Positions 44,703 through 53,581 of a stretch of DNA of 64,000 nt are shown one piece after another. A program made the translations under genes and the position numbers. The notes beneath the pieces were generated by a model. That model saw only the letters and a list, made by a program, of their open reading frames with translations. It ran no database searches and had not been told where the DNA came from. The DNA comes from Peribacillus alkalitolerans (GTDB taxonomy: Bacteria; Bacillota; Bacilli; Bacillales; DSM-1321). Location: assembly GCF_010882125.1 (NCBI RefSeq), contig NZ_JAAGVZ010000003.1, positions 1 through 64,000 on the forward strand, read 5' to 3'. The number at the start of each line of letters is the position of its first letter. Within the stretch, counting starts at the first letter, position 1.

Positions 44703-46814
44703 CTAGCGTTCTTTCACACGTAATAGTCGTAAACTATTAAGCGTGACAAGCAAAGTGGCACCCATATCGGCAAAAATGGCGATCCATAATGTAAGCCAAC
44801 CTGGGATGACAAGAATCAGTGCAAGTAGTTTGATGGCTATAGAAAATATAATGTTTTGTTTGATGATCCAAAGTGCTTTTCGACTTAGTTTTATGGTAAA
44901 AGGTAGTTTTCTTAAATCGTCACCCATCAGGGCAATATCTGCTGTTTCAAGGGCAGTGTCCGTTCCTGCTCCTCCCATTGCAATGCCAACTGTTGCAGAT
45001 GCCAATGCAGGTGCATCATTGACTCCATCTCCAACCATGGCAACTTTCCCATATTGGTTTCGTAACTTTTTAATGAAAGATAGCTTTTCCTCTGGCATCA
45101 GCTCTGCTTGAATATCCGAAACTCCGATTTGTTTTCCAATTTCATTTGCTGTTCCTTGATTGTCTCCTGTCAGCATAACCGTCTTTTTCAAACCGAGCTC
45201 ATGCAATTGACGAATGACTTCCCTACTGCTATCGCGAACTACATCAGCGACAGCTACTAAAGCCAGCAATTGATTTTTAACCCCGATAAGCATCACAGTT
45301 TTTCCTTGGTTTTGAAGCTGGGTGATTTCATTTTGATATTCACCAGTGTCAAACATTTTTGGGCTACCTATCCTATAAGTGACCCCATTGATGTTCCCTT
45401 GAATTCCTCTACCCGTAATAGATGTAAAATCCTCTACCTCAGTATTTTTGTACTGAATGGCATCCTCTTTAGCTTTTTTCATAATGGCTGAAGCTAGTGG
45501 ATGCTGGGAACGAGATTCCAGAGCAGCGATGATTGCAAGAAGTTCGTCAGGTTCACCACTCCGAACAATGTAATCGGTCACAACGGGTATCCCTTTTGTT
45601 AAAGTACCAGTTTTGTCAAAGGCGATCGCATTCAATGCACCTGCTTCTTCAAGATGAATGCCACCCTTGATTAAAACGCCGTTACTCGCGGCATTACCGA
45701 TGGCTGTCACGATTGATACAGGAGTCGATACAACCAGCGCACAAGGGCAACCCACCACCAATACTGCAAGACCTTGATAAATCCATTCGCTCCAATTTCC
45801 GTTTAAAAATAACGGAGGATATATCGCCACAAGTGCGGCAATTATCATAATTACCGGCGTATAATACTTGGCGAAGCGATCCACAAATGCCTGAGAAGGT
45901 GCTCGTTCTGCCTGTGCCTCCTCGACCAAATGAATAATTTTGGCTATCGCCGTGTCATAGACAAGTTTCGTTACCATGACCTCCAATAATCCTTCACTAT
46001 TCAGAGTTCCTGCAAACACTTCATCATCGATGGTTTTTTCAACGGGCACAGATTCACCTGTTATGGCAGCCTGATTAATCGCAGATGATCCTTTAACCAC
46101 CCTTCCATCCATCGCAACCTTTTGTCCTGGCTTGACGATCATGACGTCACCAATTCGAATTTCATCCACTGGTATGGGAGTTTCAACTCCATTGCGTCGA
46201 ACAACCGCTTCCTGAGGTGCAATGTCCATTAACGAGCGGATTGACTGGCGCGCTTTGTCCATTGAATATCGCTCAAGTGCCTCACTGATAGCGAACAAAA
46301 TCACAACCACCGCTCCTTCGCTCCATTCTCCGATAAACACCGCACCAATAATAGCGATAGTCATTAAAGATTTCATATCAAATTGAAGACGAAGTAGATT
46401 ATTTAGTCCCGCTTTAAATAAGGAATATCCTCCAGTTAGTATCGTCAATAAAAATAATACTATGGAAGAAACATGGTCTTCCCCGAACGAATATTGAAAT
46501 GCATAGCCAATGGTTAATAATAGCGCCGACAATAATACAACGGCATTCCTTTTCAAAAAAGGCTCATTTGTTGCTAAATCTTTCGCTTTTTCAGGGAGAA
46601 TTCGTAATTTCTCGAAAGCCCCTGCTTTTTCAATTTCGTCAACGGTGGTGTTCCCAAATACCGTAATTTTCGAAGCTCCAAAATTCACTTGCGCGTCCAA
46701 AACACCCTCCAGGTGCTTCACGTTCTTTTCGAACGTCTTCGCACAGCCTGCTCAAGACAAGCCTTGAATACGGTAAATGGTACTTTGCTCTGATAACGGT
46801 TTAGCATCACTCAT
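44703..46814 (-). pseudogene. cadA: Cd2+/Zn2+/Pb2+ P1B-type ATPase with TGA in the CxxC motif
   Basis: Heavy-metal exporting ATPase. The translated start is the ATG at 46814, with GGAGGTGATC in front. After YRIQGLS the frame meets TGA (46752-46754) exactly where the first Cys of the HMA motif C-A-G-C should be, then runs open for 680 codons. The rest is complete: [13 protein letters not shown] (CPC metal site), the phosphorylation site [13 protein letters not shown] in ITGESVP, and [13 protein letters not shown] late GTG at 46721 could start a protein lacking most of the HMA domain, but has no ribosome site. The TGA is either a Cys-to-stop mutation, readthrough, or (unlikely here) selenocysteine. 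It follows cadC with an 8-base overlap. Confidence 0.8.
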
Positions 46815-47175
46815 TGTTGATCACCTCCCGCTGATGTTCAAAAGCCAATTGGATGATATTCTTAAAGTGCTCATTATTTATAGAATAATAAACGAGCTTT
46901 CCTTCTTTTCGGATAGCCGCAAGACCTAAATTTTTTAACAGTCTAAGGTGATGGGAGGCAGTTGCTGTAGTCGATTTGATGATAGTCGCCACATCACATA
47001 CACAAAGCTCCTCTTCTACCGTGAGTGCATAAGCGATTTTAAGACGGTTCTCATCCGACAGTGCTTTAAATAAGGAAGAAACGTTAGCTGTATCTTCCTT
47101 ATGCAATCTATTCTGAACCCTTTCCACTTGCTCCTCATGGATACAATTCAATTCACAAACATCCTGATGCTTCAT
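46807..47175 (-). CDS. cadC: ArsR/SmtB-family metal sensor CadC
   Basis: This 122-residue winged-helix repressor has an N-terminal Cys pair region (DVCELNC), LFKALSDENRLKIAYAL, the metal-binding ELCVCDV in helix alpha3 and TTATASHHLRLLKNLGL as recognition helix. CadC releases its operator on binding Cd2+, Pb2+ or Zn2+, and lets cadA be transcribed. The stop overlaps the cadA start by 8 bases. An operator-like dyad lies upstream. Confidence 0.92.
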   Translation of the reverse strand: MKHQDVCELNCIHEEQVERVQNRLHKEDTANVSSLFKALSDENRLKIAYALTVEEELCVCDVATIIKSTTATASHHLRLLKNLGLAAIRKEGKLVYYSINNEHFKNIIQLAFEHQREVINNE

Positions 47176-47217
47176 TGACTATCCCTCACATTCAAACCAT
47201 CTTTTGATTGAATTATA

Positions 47218-47235
47218 TTCAAGTATATGTTTGAA
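47218..47235. promoter_or_regulatory. cad operator
   Basis: TTCAA-N8-TTGAA dyad in an AT-rich stretch 43 bases upstream of cadC. It resembles the TCAAATAnnTATTTGA-type operators of CadC/SmtB repressors. Confidence 0.55.
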
Positions 47236-47321
47236 CGTCAATATTTAGATGCAACCTTTATTTTATTTTCTATAAACAAAGATGATAAAATGTAACCAAT
47301 TTAGTTTTCACGGAGGATTAT

Positions 47322-47648
47322 ATGATTTCTACATTACTACTATTTATTTTTGCTGGGATAGCTGAAATTGGCGGTGGCTACTTAATCTGGCAATGGTTAC
47401 GAGAGGGTAAGCCTTTTTATTTCGGAGTTCTGGGTGGGATAAGTTTAGCCTTATATGGAGTGATCGCCACTTTTCAGTCCTTCCCTACATTTGGGCGAGT
47501 CTATGCAGCATATGGCGGAGTCTTCATCGTCCTCTCCGTTCTTTGGGGTTGGGGAGTGGATAAAAAAACACCTGATTTTTATGATTGGGTGGGCGCTTTA
47601 GTATGTATTGTTGGAGTATCAATTATGTTGTGGGGTCCTAGGAACTAA
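47322..47648 (+). CDS. YnfA/UPF0060 family membrane protein
   Basis: This 108-residue protein has four hydrophobic helices with the family motifs [45 protein letters not shown] and [19 protein letters not shown]. YnfA-type proteins resemble small multidrug exporters. CGGAGGA precedes the ATG. It is divergent from cadC. Confidence 0.92.
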   Translation: MISTLLLFIFAGIAEIGGGYLIWQWLREGKPFYFGVLGGISLALYGVIATFQSFPTFGRVYAAYGGVFIVLSVLWGWGVDKKTPDFYDWVGALVCIVGVSIMLWGPRN

Positions 47649-47649
47649 T

Positions 47650-47750
47650 GGCATCATTGCGAACATATGATTACCTTTTTCTATGGTTATTGATGAAAAC
47701 GGGCATCATTGAGCTTCTATGATTACCTTTTTTCATGATTTGAATAGCAA
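47650..47750. repeat. two-copy tandem repeat, 52 bp period
   Basis: GGCATCATTG starts at 47650 and again at 47702; each is followed after 5-6 variable bases by TATGATTACCTTTTT and a hypervariable tail. It fills the gap after ynfA. Confidence 0.7.
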
Positions 47751-47799
47751 AACTGGCAACTTAGAAAATGTTTGATGGCCGTGATTGGTAAGGAAACAA

Positions 47800-47830
47800 A
47801 AAAAGGGAACCAACTGTACCATGGTTCCTG
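47800..47830 (-). terminator. terminator of the 58-aa membrane protein gene
   Basis: Arms GGAACCA/TGGTTCC followed by CTTTTTTTG on the minus strand. Confidence 0.75.
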
Positions 47831-47854
47831 TCGGCGATATCGCACCGCTTCAGC

Positions 47855-48031
47855 TTATATGATAAAAGCACCGTTCAACATCAACATTAAAGATATCGCA
47901 AGAATCAGTACTATGCATGATACTCCAATGAACAACCATTTTTTACTTTGCCTTCTTCTTAGTATCTTATATCCAGCGATTGGACAGATGAATGCAATAA
48001 TCAATAAAATCACGGCAATTGCTTCATTCAT
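47855..48031 (-). CDS. 58-residue two-helix membrane protein
   Basis: The minus-strand frame starts with MNEAIAVILLIIAFICPIAG, continues through a basic loop YKILRRRQSKKW and ends in a second helix FIGVSCIVLILAISLMLML. A strong AAGGAGGAGG lies 6 bases before the ATG, and a good terminator follows the stop. I do not recognise a named family, but the expression signals are convincing. Confidence 0.7.
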   Translation of the reverse strand: MNEAIAVILLIIAFICPIAGYKILRRRQSKKWLFIGVSCIVLILAISLMLMLNGAFII

Positions 48032-48202
48032 GTTTACCTCCTCCTTTTCACCACAACTAATTTTGTTTACCTAGCGCAACATTTATTTATATTCTATGCT
48101 TACAAGGGCAAACTGACATCATATTTTAAAAAATAATGTTTATCCTCCTACTCGAAAGGGAAACTAAAAAGTAAATAAAAAACTAATTTGGAGGTAATAA
48201 AT

Positions 48203-48496
48203 ATGACTCACCATGATGTACACAAAACAAATGAGACAGTCAAAGAATCAGGTAGCTATATTTGTGCAGCGGGCACAAAACAAGAATTCCAACAAGGTGA
48301 TTCCTTCACTGTTTGTCCAGTCACAGGCGAAGAAACAACCTGGCGCCATGCAAACCATACCCACAATACCGGTGATGAGGTTACTGAATCAGGTGGTTAT
48401 GTAGATAAAGATGGTGAACAAATCGAACTTAAAATAGGTGATACATTCCCGAATTGTCCAAAATCAGGACAACCTACGGAATGGAAGCATGCATAA
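48203..48496 (+). CDS. YjzC-like protein with two tandem repeats
   Basis: 97 residues from the ATG at 48203, with TTGGAGG in front. Two related halves are visible: SGSYICAAGTKQEFQQGDSF then CPVTGEETTWRH, and SGGYVDKDGEQIELKIGDTF then CPKSGQPTEWKH. Each resembles the GxYxxxxGxxxxLxxGDxFPxCPxxxxxTxWKx pattern of YjzC-type small proteins. The repeated Cys-Pro could bind a metal, but this is speculation. Function unknown. Confidence 0.7.
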   Translation: MTHHDVHKTNETVKESGSYICAAGTKQEFQQGDSFTVCPVTGEETTWRHANHTHNTGDEVTESGGYVDKDGEQIELKIGDTFPNCPKSGQPTEWKHA

Positions 48497-48500
48497 TAAA

Positions 48501-48532
48501 AATGGCCAATCCATCTATGTGGATTGGCCATT
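48501..48532. terminator. bidirectional terminator
   Basis: Arms AAAATGGCCAATCCA/TGGATTGGCCATTTT around a short loop, between the convergent YjzC-like and Ger(x)C genes, with T-runs on both sides. Confidence 0.85.
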
Positions 48533-48536
48533 TTTG

Positions 48537-49652
48537 CTAAAATAAAGTTCCTGTATTTACAATCTCAGCCTTAATCTTCGGTTCGATTTTGATTTTCTGA
48601 TATTCTTCATTCCAATTCATTTCTTTCCAAAGATCAGGATATTTAGTAGAAATATCTCTTCCGATTCCCAGAACGTCTGAATTAGCCTCTTGAATGATAT
48701 CAATAACCTCTTTTGCATCTTTTGTTAATTGAATAGAAATTTTTTTGTTTAGATCTTTTATATCAATTTCCTTTATAGATTTTTGTGGGTAATTTTGTAT
48801 TCTTACTTTTATTCTAATATCCATTGAATAAGTGATTTGCTTACTTTGATCATCCACTTTAATATCAGTTTGTTTTTTTATTTTGTCTACAACCTTACTA
48901 ACAGATTTTTCCTTTCCATTATTTTTAGGAATTTTTATGCTAATAATATTAGCAGTGGTTAGTTCATCCATTAATAGCAAAAGCATTGTGGATTCATTTA
49001 GATTTAAATGGGACCCTGAATATTTAGTCCCATTAAATAAAGCTATGCCCGCTAATTTTAATTGGTCTTTTGGATCCTTCTCGATATAAGGAATCATCAT
49101 ATCTTTTCCTGGATCAATCATTTTTGACCAAATTGAAAATAAATTAGTATCAGGAATTACACTTCCATCTTCTCCACTCTCAATCATTTCTAATAAATCA
49201 AACGCGATTGGGCTGACCTCTTGCTCTATAGAAAGAATATTATAGGCTTGTCCTTTTGTAACCATTATTTTTGCTCCAAGAAAACTTCCCTTATTCCGAA
49301 ATACAGGATCTATAATTGGATAAATATTTTGTTTGGCTAGCTCTTCCCCAATCATAAGGATATATGCTTTATTTGCATCAATTTTACCAGGCATCATCAT
49401 ATTCAATTTTTGAGAGAGTTCAATAAGAGAAGATCCTTCTGCCTCTAACAGCTCGTCCTTAGCCTCAAATTGCCCTCCACCTTTATTTTTCAAACGTAAG
49501 AAGCGGACTGCTCCAAAAATTTCATCTTCCTTCCCTTGATCTAAACCTATTGCATCGATTAATGCCTTATCCACTAATGCTTGTTGATCCCAGCAACCGG
49601 TTAACAAAATAACAAATACTCCTATATTTAAACCAACTGACAACCTTTTCAT
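48537..49652 (-). CDS. spore germination lipoprotein, Ger(x)C family (operon 2)
   Basis: C subunit of the second germinant receptor, 371 residues. Signal peptide with lipobox LTGC followed by WDQQALVDKALIDAIGLD, the usual post-Cys pattern of GerAC-type lipoproteins. The core contains KAYILMIGEELAKQNIYPIID and the typical C-terminal alpha/beta region. The start overlaps the end of the permease gene by 4 bases. It differs clearly in sequence from the copy at 6136, so this is not a recent duplication. Confidence 0.92.
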   Translation of the reverse strand: MKRLSVGLNIGVFVILLTGCWDQQALVDKALIDAIGLDQGKEDEIFGAVRFLRLKNKGGGQFEAKDELLEAEGSSLIELSQKLNMMMPGKIDANKAYILMIGEELAKQNIYPIIDPVFRNKGSFLGAKIMVTKGQAYNILSIEQEVSPIAFDLLEMIESGEDGSVIPDTNLFSIWSKMIDPGKDMMIPYIEKDPKDQLKLAGIALFNGTKYSGSHLNLNESTMLLLLMDELTTANIISIKIPKNNGKEKSVSKVVDKIKKQTDIKVDDQSKQITYSMDIRIKVRIQNYPQKSIKEIDIKDLNKKISIQLTKDAKEVIDIIQEANSDVLGIGRDISTKYPDLWKEMNWNEEYQKIKIEPKIKAEIVNTGTLF

Positions 49653-50737
49653 AGATTTTCATCCATTTCTTTTTTTCTTAATATATAGGCAAATAATAAT
49701 AAAACGGTTGGTAAAATAAAAACAAAACAGTAGGCGCCATACATAATCATTTTACTGAATTGATTAACTAATTTTTCATTTATTGGAATGAGTGAAATCA
49801 AAAAAATAACAATGCTATTTACTATTACCATTTTCCGATAGGTTTTTTTGTGTTTACTAATACTTTTACTAGCCATAAATAGATAGGCCACTATTGAGGT
49901 AGTCATTGGAACAATCCAAATCGAAACAAAAACCAAATCTAGACGATCAATGACTTTAAAAGCTAAACCTCTGAAAATAAACAGGATAGGTTCCCTAATA
50001 TTTTTTAAGATTTCTGGGCTGAAACTGAGTAGAGTTACAAATGTAGAATAGGTATATAAGGTAGTTACACATAGGCTGGCAAACGTAAAGGTTTTAAAAA
50101 CCCCCTTTTTTTTATTCAATATAAAAGGGAAGGAGAACAATAACATTTCTATACCTAACATTGAAATAATGGCATCATTAGAACCGAGAATGATATTTTT
50201 AATACCTGATTTACCAATTGGTAACACATAGCGAATATCTAATTCCTGTGTAAAATTCAAAAAGGATAATAAAATCAATAGGATTAATAGCGAAGTGGCT
50301 AAAGTAAAGAATCTAGCAATAATCTTCAAATCATCTATTGCTAAATAAACACTTGCTACTATAAGTAATAATGAAATAACCCAAGTTGGGGTTCCAGGTA
50401 ATAGCCAAAGTTTTATTAACCTAACAACTATGATGACCACAAAACCGGCTGTTGAGAGGAAATAGATATAATAGAAAATATTGAGCATTCTACCAAGGAA
50501 TTTCCCTGTGATTTTTACAGTAATCTCTGGAAGGATATACTTTGGAAATCTTTTTAGTAGTAACCAATAAATAACCAACATGATTTCGATTCCAATTCCG
50601 GCCAAAATGGTCGAAATCCAAGCATCACCATCAGCTGTTTTTTGGATAACGGACGGTAAGGATAATAATCCAATTCCGATTTGAGTTTGGACTAGTAAGA
50701 AAAATAACTGTAATTTTGAAATGGATTTATTGTCATT
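49649..50737 (-). CDS. GerB-family spore germination permease (operon 2)
   Basis: 362 residues from the ATG at 50737 (in an ATGA overlap with the A-subunit stop); the frame extends 14 codons upstream without support. It has about ten transmembrane helices and the GerB start pattern ISKLQLFFLLVQTQIGIGLLSLP. This subunit is thought to bind the germinant. Confidence 0.92.
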   Translation of the reverse strand, partial: NDNKSISKLQLFFLLVQTQIGIGLLSLPSVIQKTADGDAWISTILAGIGIEIMLVIYWLLLKRFPKYILPEITVKITGKFLGRMLNIFYYIYFLSTAGFVVIIVVRLIKLWLLPGTPTWVISLLLIVASVYLAIDDLKIIARFFTLATSLLILLILLSFLNFTQELDIRYVLPIGKSGIKNIILGSNDAIISMLGIEMLLFSFPFILNKKKGVFKTFTFASLCVTTLYTYSTFVTLLSFSPEILKNIREPILFIFRGLAFKVIDRLDLVFVSIWIVPMTTSIVAYLFMASKSISKHKKTYRKMVIVNSIVIFLISLIPINEKLVNQFSKMIMYGAYCFVFILPTVLLLFAYILRKKEMDENL

Positions 50738-52235
50738 CATTCTTCTTCCACACCCTAGAATTCCATTGTTGTTTAACAAATTTCGGCTTTGAATCCGTTG
50801 GCCTATTTTTAAACATCCAAAACGGGAGTCTTATTACGGAATCCTTTAATTCACTTAATTTTAATGGAGATAAAGGAGCGAAATATGGTGTCCCAAAGGT
50901 CTCTAGTTTGCTGAGATGAATAAAAATCACCATATACGTAAATACGATTCCAAAAAAACCAAATAAAGCGGCAGCAACCATCATAGGAAAACCTAATAAT
51001 CTTACACTCGTCCCCATCTCCTCTATAGGTACCACGAAGGATGCAATAGCTGTAAAACCTATGACGACTATCATGGTATTGGAAACAATATTGGCTTGTA
51101 CAACAGCTGTCCCGATTACCAACCCACCGACAATCCCAATCGTCTGAGCAACTGAAGATGGTAGACGAATAGAGGCTTCTTTTAGTAATTCAAGAATGAT
51201 CTGCATGACTACTGCTTCTAGAAAAGGAGGGAAAGGTACATATTGAACCCCAACTTTTACAGAATAGAGAATTCCAAGAGGAAGGACCTCAGAATGAAAC
51301 GAAACTATAGCAATATAGATTGCTGGAAAACTAATAGCTATAAGAAAGCTCATCATCCTAATCAATCTAAAAAAGGATGCTATCATCCACCTGCTCTCAT
51401 AGTCATCGGGTGATTGATAAAAAGCAAAAAAAGTGATGGGTAGAATTAACACCCTTGGGTCCCCATCGACCACAATAATTACTTTTCCTTCATTTAGATA
51501 AGATGTGACCCTGTCAGGTCTCTCTGTTAATAAAATCTGTGGAAAAGGAGAGAATGTATTATCCTCTATCAGCTCTTGAAAGGCACCTGATGATGCTAAC
51601 TTATCAACCTTTATGCTAGAAATTCGTTTCTCAATTTCCATAATGATGTTCTGATTAGTAAGTGAATCTAAATAGGTTAGGGCAAGTCTTCTATTGGAAA
51701 TACTCCCTATGGTAAAATATTTTACTTTTATTAGTTGGTTTTTCATCCTTTTTCTGATTAAATATAAATTTGTTTGCAAGCTCTCAGTAAAACCTTCATG
51801 TGAACCTTTTATCGTTTTTTCATTGACAGGTTCCTCAATTGAACGACCTTCTGTTTTGGAAACTGGTGCCATATAAATGACTGCTTTATTTCCCTCTAAA
51901 ATTAAGCAATGTCCTGTAATCAAACCATCAATTACTTCAAACATTACTGAAGCCTTTAATAATTGTATGGAACTTACAATCTGTTCAATGGAGCCAGTTA
52001 CTTCTTTTAAAATCGGTCCTATTATTTTTTCGTTTATTTGCTCCTCTTCTACCATCGTTTCTAAATACATCAAACAGCATAGTTGCCCATTGAAAATAAG
52101 CTCTTTTATGATTAGGTCTTCTGTATCACTCATGAGCTCTCTAATGCGTGTTATATTTTTTTGAAAATGATGAGATGTTAATTCAATTGATGGTTCGGTT
52201 TTTTCAGTTGTAGAATCATTTTTTCCCCAGAATTT
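50733..52235 (-). CDS. spore germination protein, GerA family (operon 2)
   Basis: 500 residues from the ATG at 52235, which has AGGGTGAAG and AAGG in front; an upstream in-frame ATG at 52322 lacks a ribosome site. The N-terminal soluble half and the C-terminal membrane half carry GVQYVPFPPFLEAVVMQIILELLKEASIRLP, the GerA hallmark. First gene of the A-B-C operon. A poor sigma-G match (GAATA, 18 bases, AAAAATA) lies about 65 bases upstream. Confidence 0.92.
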   Translation of the reverse strand, partial: KFWGKNDSTTEKTEPSIELTSHHFQKNITRIRELMSDTEDLIIKELIFNGQLCCLMYLETMVEEEQINEKIIGPILKEVTGSIEQIVSSIQLLKASVMFEVIDGLITGHCLILEGNKAVIYMAPVSKTEGRSIEEPVNEKTIKGSHEGFTESLQTNLYLIRKRMKNQLIKVKYFTIGSISNRRLALTYLDSLTNQNIIMEIEKRISSIKVDKLASSGAFQELIEDNTFSPFPQILLTERPDRVTSYLNEGKVIIVVDGDPRVLILPITFFAFYQSPDDYESRWMIASFFRLIRMMSFLIAISFPAIYIAIVSFHSEVLPLGILYSVKVGVQYVPFPPFLEAVVMQIILELLKEASIRLPSSVAQTIGIVGGLVIGTAVVQANIVSNTMIVVIGFTAIASFVVPIEEMGTSVRLLGFPMMVAAALFGFFGIVFTYMVIFIHLSKLETFGTPYFAPLSPLKLSELKDSVIRLPFWMFKNRPTDSKPKFVKQQWNSRVWKKNE

Positions 52236-52452
52236 CATCCTTATCTTCACCCTAAAAAGTATTTCTCCTATTTTTTCACAAGTTGGAAGAAAATATTCTT
52301 CTTGGTAGGTAATAGTAAACATTTCATTGAATCTTCATTTTTCAAAATTAATCTTAAGAGTTGTTTAAGAAACTCTTCATTTTTATATGATATAATCAAT
52401 CTCGTGCTGTTAATTAATTGGAAAGCTTATTTATGTAAGGAGGAACATTGAT

Positions 52453-53274
52453 TTGTGGGAAATTTTTGTTGCATTTATTTTAGGGCTTGTTGAAGGATTG
52501 ACTGAATTCGCTCCAGTTTCGTCAACTGGGCATATGATTATCGTGGATGACCTTCTATTTAAATCAAAAGAAATATTCTCTCCTGAAGTGGCAAATACAT
52601 TCAAGATTGTCATTCAATTGGGTTCAATATTAGCTGTTGTCATTGTGTTCAGAGATCGTTTTATGCAATTACTAGGTTTGAAGAAGAGTGAAACGAAAGA
52701 TCGCAAGAATACATTAAAATTATCACAAGTGATTGTTGGTTTATTACCTGCGACCGTTCTTGGGTTTTTGTTTGATGATTACATTGATGAGCATCTATTC
52801 TCAATTAATACGGTTTTAATCGGATTAGTTGTTGGTGCCATTTTGATGATAGTCGCAGATTGGTTAAGACCTAAGCAAGCAAAAGTGGAAAGTGTGGATG
52901 GCATTTCCTATAAACAGGCTATTGCGATTGGTCTATTTCAATGTTTAGCTCTTTGGCCTGGGTTTTCAAGATCGGGGTCTACCATTTCGGGTGGGGTCTT
53001 GCTAGGCTTGAACCACAGAGCGGCTTCTGACTTTACCTTCATTATGGCTGTTCCAATCATGGCTGGCGCTAGTGGACTTTCCCTCCTAAAGAACTGGGAG
53101 TACTTCACAATTGATGCACTACCATTCTTCATCGCAGGATTCATTAGTGCGTTCGTCTTTGCACTTTTATCGATTAAATTCTTCTTGAAGCTAATCAACC
53201 GAATCAAGCTTGTCCCGTTCGCGATTTACAGACTTGTATTGGCTGCATTGATTTATGTAGTGTTCGTTATGTAA
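52453..53274 (+). CDS. uppP: undecaprenyl-diphosphatase UppP/BacA
   Basis: This 273-residue integral membrane enzyme dephosphorylates undecaprenyl pyrophosphate so that the lipid carrier can be reused in cell-wall synthesis; overproduction gives bacitracin resistance. Consensus region 1 is GLVEGLTEFAPVSSTGHMI (usual form is EFLPVSSTGH; Leu is replaced by Ala), and region 2 is WPGFSRSGSTISGG. TTG start with AGGAGG 9 bases upstream. A short inverted repeat AAGAGTT/AACTCTT at about 52352-52373 lies in the leader. Confidence 0.93.
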   Translation: MWEIFVAFILGLVEGLTEFAPVSSTGHMIIVDDLLFKSKEIFSPEVANTFKIVIQLGSILAVVIVFRDRFMQLLGLKKSETKDRKNTLKLSQVIVGLLPATVLGFLFDDYIDEHLFSINTVLIGLVVGAILMIVADWLRPKQAKVESVDGISYKQAIAIGLFQCLALWPGFSRSGSTISGGVLLGLNHRAASDFTFIMAVPIMAGASGLSLLKNWEYFTIDALPFFIAGFISAFVFALLSIKFFLKLINRIKLVPFAIYRLVLAALIYVVFVM

Positions 53275-53283
53275 GTGAAAAAA

Positions 53284-53322
53284 AATCGTGCCAGTGTACT
53301 GATTACTGGCACGATTTTTTTT
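53284..53322 (+). terminator. terminator of uppP
   Basis: Arms AATCGTGCCAGT/ACTGGCACGATT followed by eight T. Confidence 0.92.
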
Positions 53323-53401
53323 GATATTCTTACAATTAAACCTTAAACCTAGCAAATGGTTTTTTTAGGAAAATAAAAGAAGTTAACTAAGAACTAGAGG
53401 C

Positions 53402-53461
53402 GTTGATTGCAGCGAAGGGCGAACGCCCCCCGGAAAGCAAGCGCCAGGAGCGGAAATCAAC
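53402..53461. repeat. Bacillaceae dispersed intergenic repeat
   Basis: A 60-base GC-rich element bounded by GTTGATT and AATCAAC, with the internal words gcagcgaagggcga, cggaaagcaagcgcc and ggagcggaaatcaac. I recognise very similar copies from intergenic regions of many Bacillaceae. Its base composition is unlike its surroundings. Confidence 0.7.
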
Positions 53462-53489
53462 CTTTTCGCCTACCATATATATCAAAAAT

Positions 53490-53531
53490 GACAAAAGGTA
53501 TCGAGAGAGCGTACTCTCGATACCTTTTGTC
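53490..53531. repeat. perfect 18-bp inverted repeat
   Basis: Arms GACAAAAGGTATCGAGAG and its exact complement around a 6-base loop (AGCGTA). There is no T-run, so it is not a typical terminator. It follows the dispersed repeat and precedes the terminator at 53543. Confidence 0.8.
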
Positions 53532-53542
53532 GACAATCTGAG

Positions 53543-53571
53543 AGCAACGAATATATATTTCGTTGCTCTTT
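53543..53571. terminator. terminator of the ars operon
   Basis: Arms GAGCAACGAAA/TTTCGTTGCTC between the uppP and ars genes, just after the stop of the last ars-operon gene; tails are short T-stretches. Confidence 0.6.
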
Positions 53572-53581
53572 AACAGTTCTT

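Noticed and set aside
46752-46754. Selenocysteine in CadA
   Set aside because: The position is suggestive, but Bacillaceae generally lack the Sec machinery and no obvious SECIS stem is seen; a mutation is simpler. Kept only as a checkable possibility.
47772-48074. 100-codon frame on the plus strand
   Set aside because: It is the antisense shadow of the 58-residue minus-strand membrane protein, which has a strong ribosome site and terminator.
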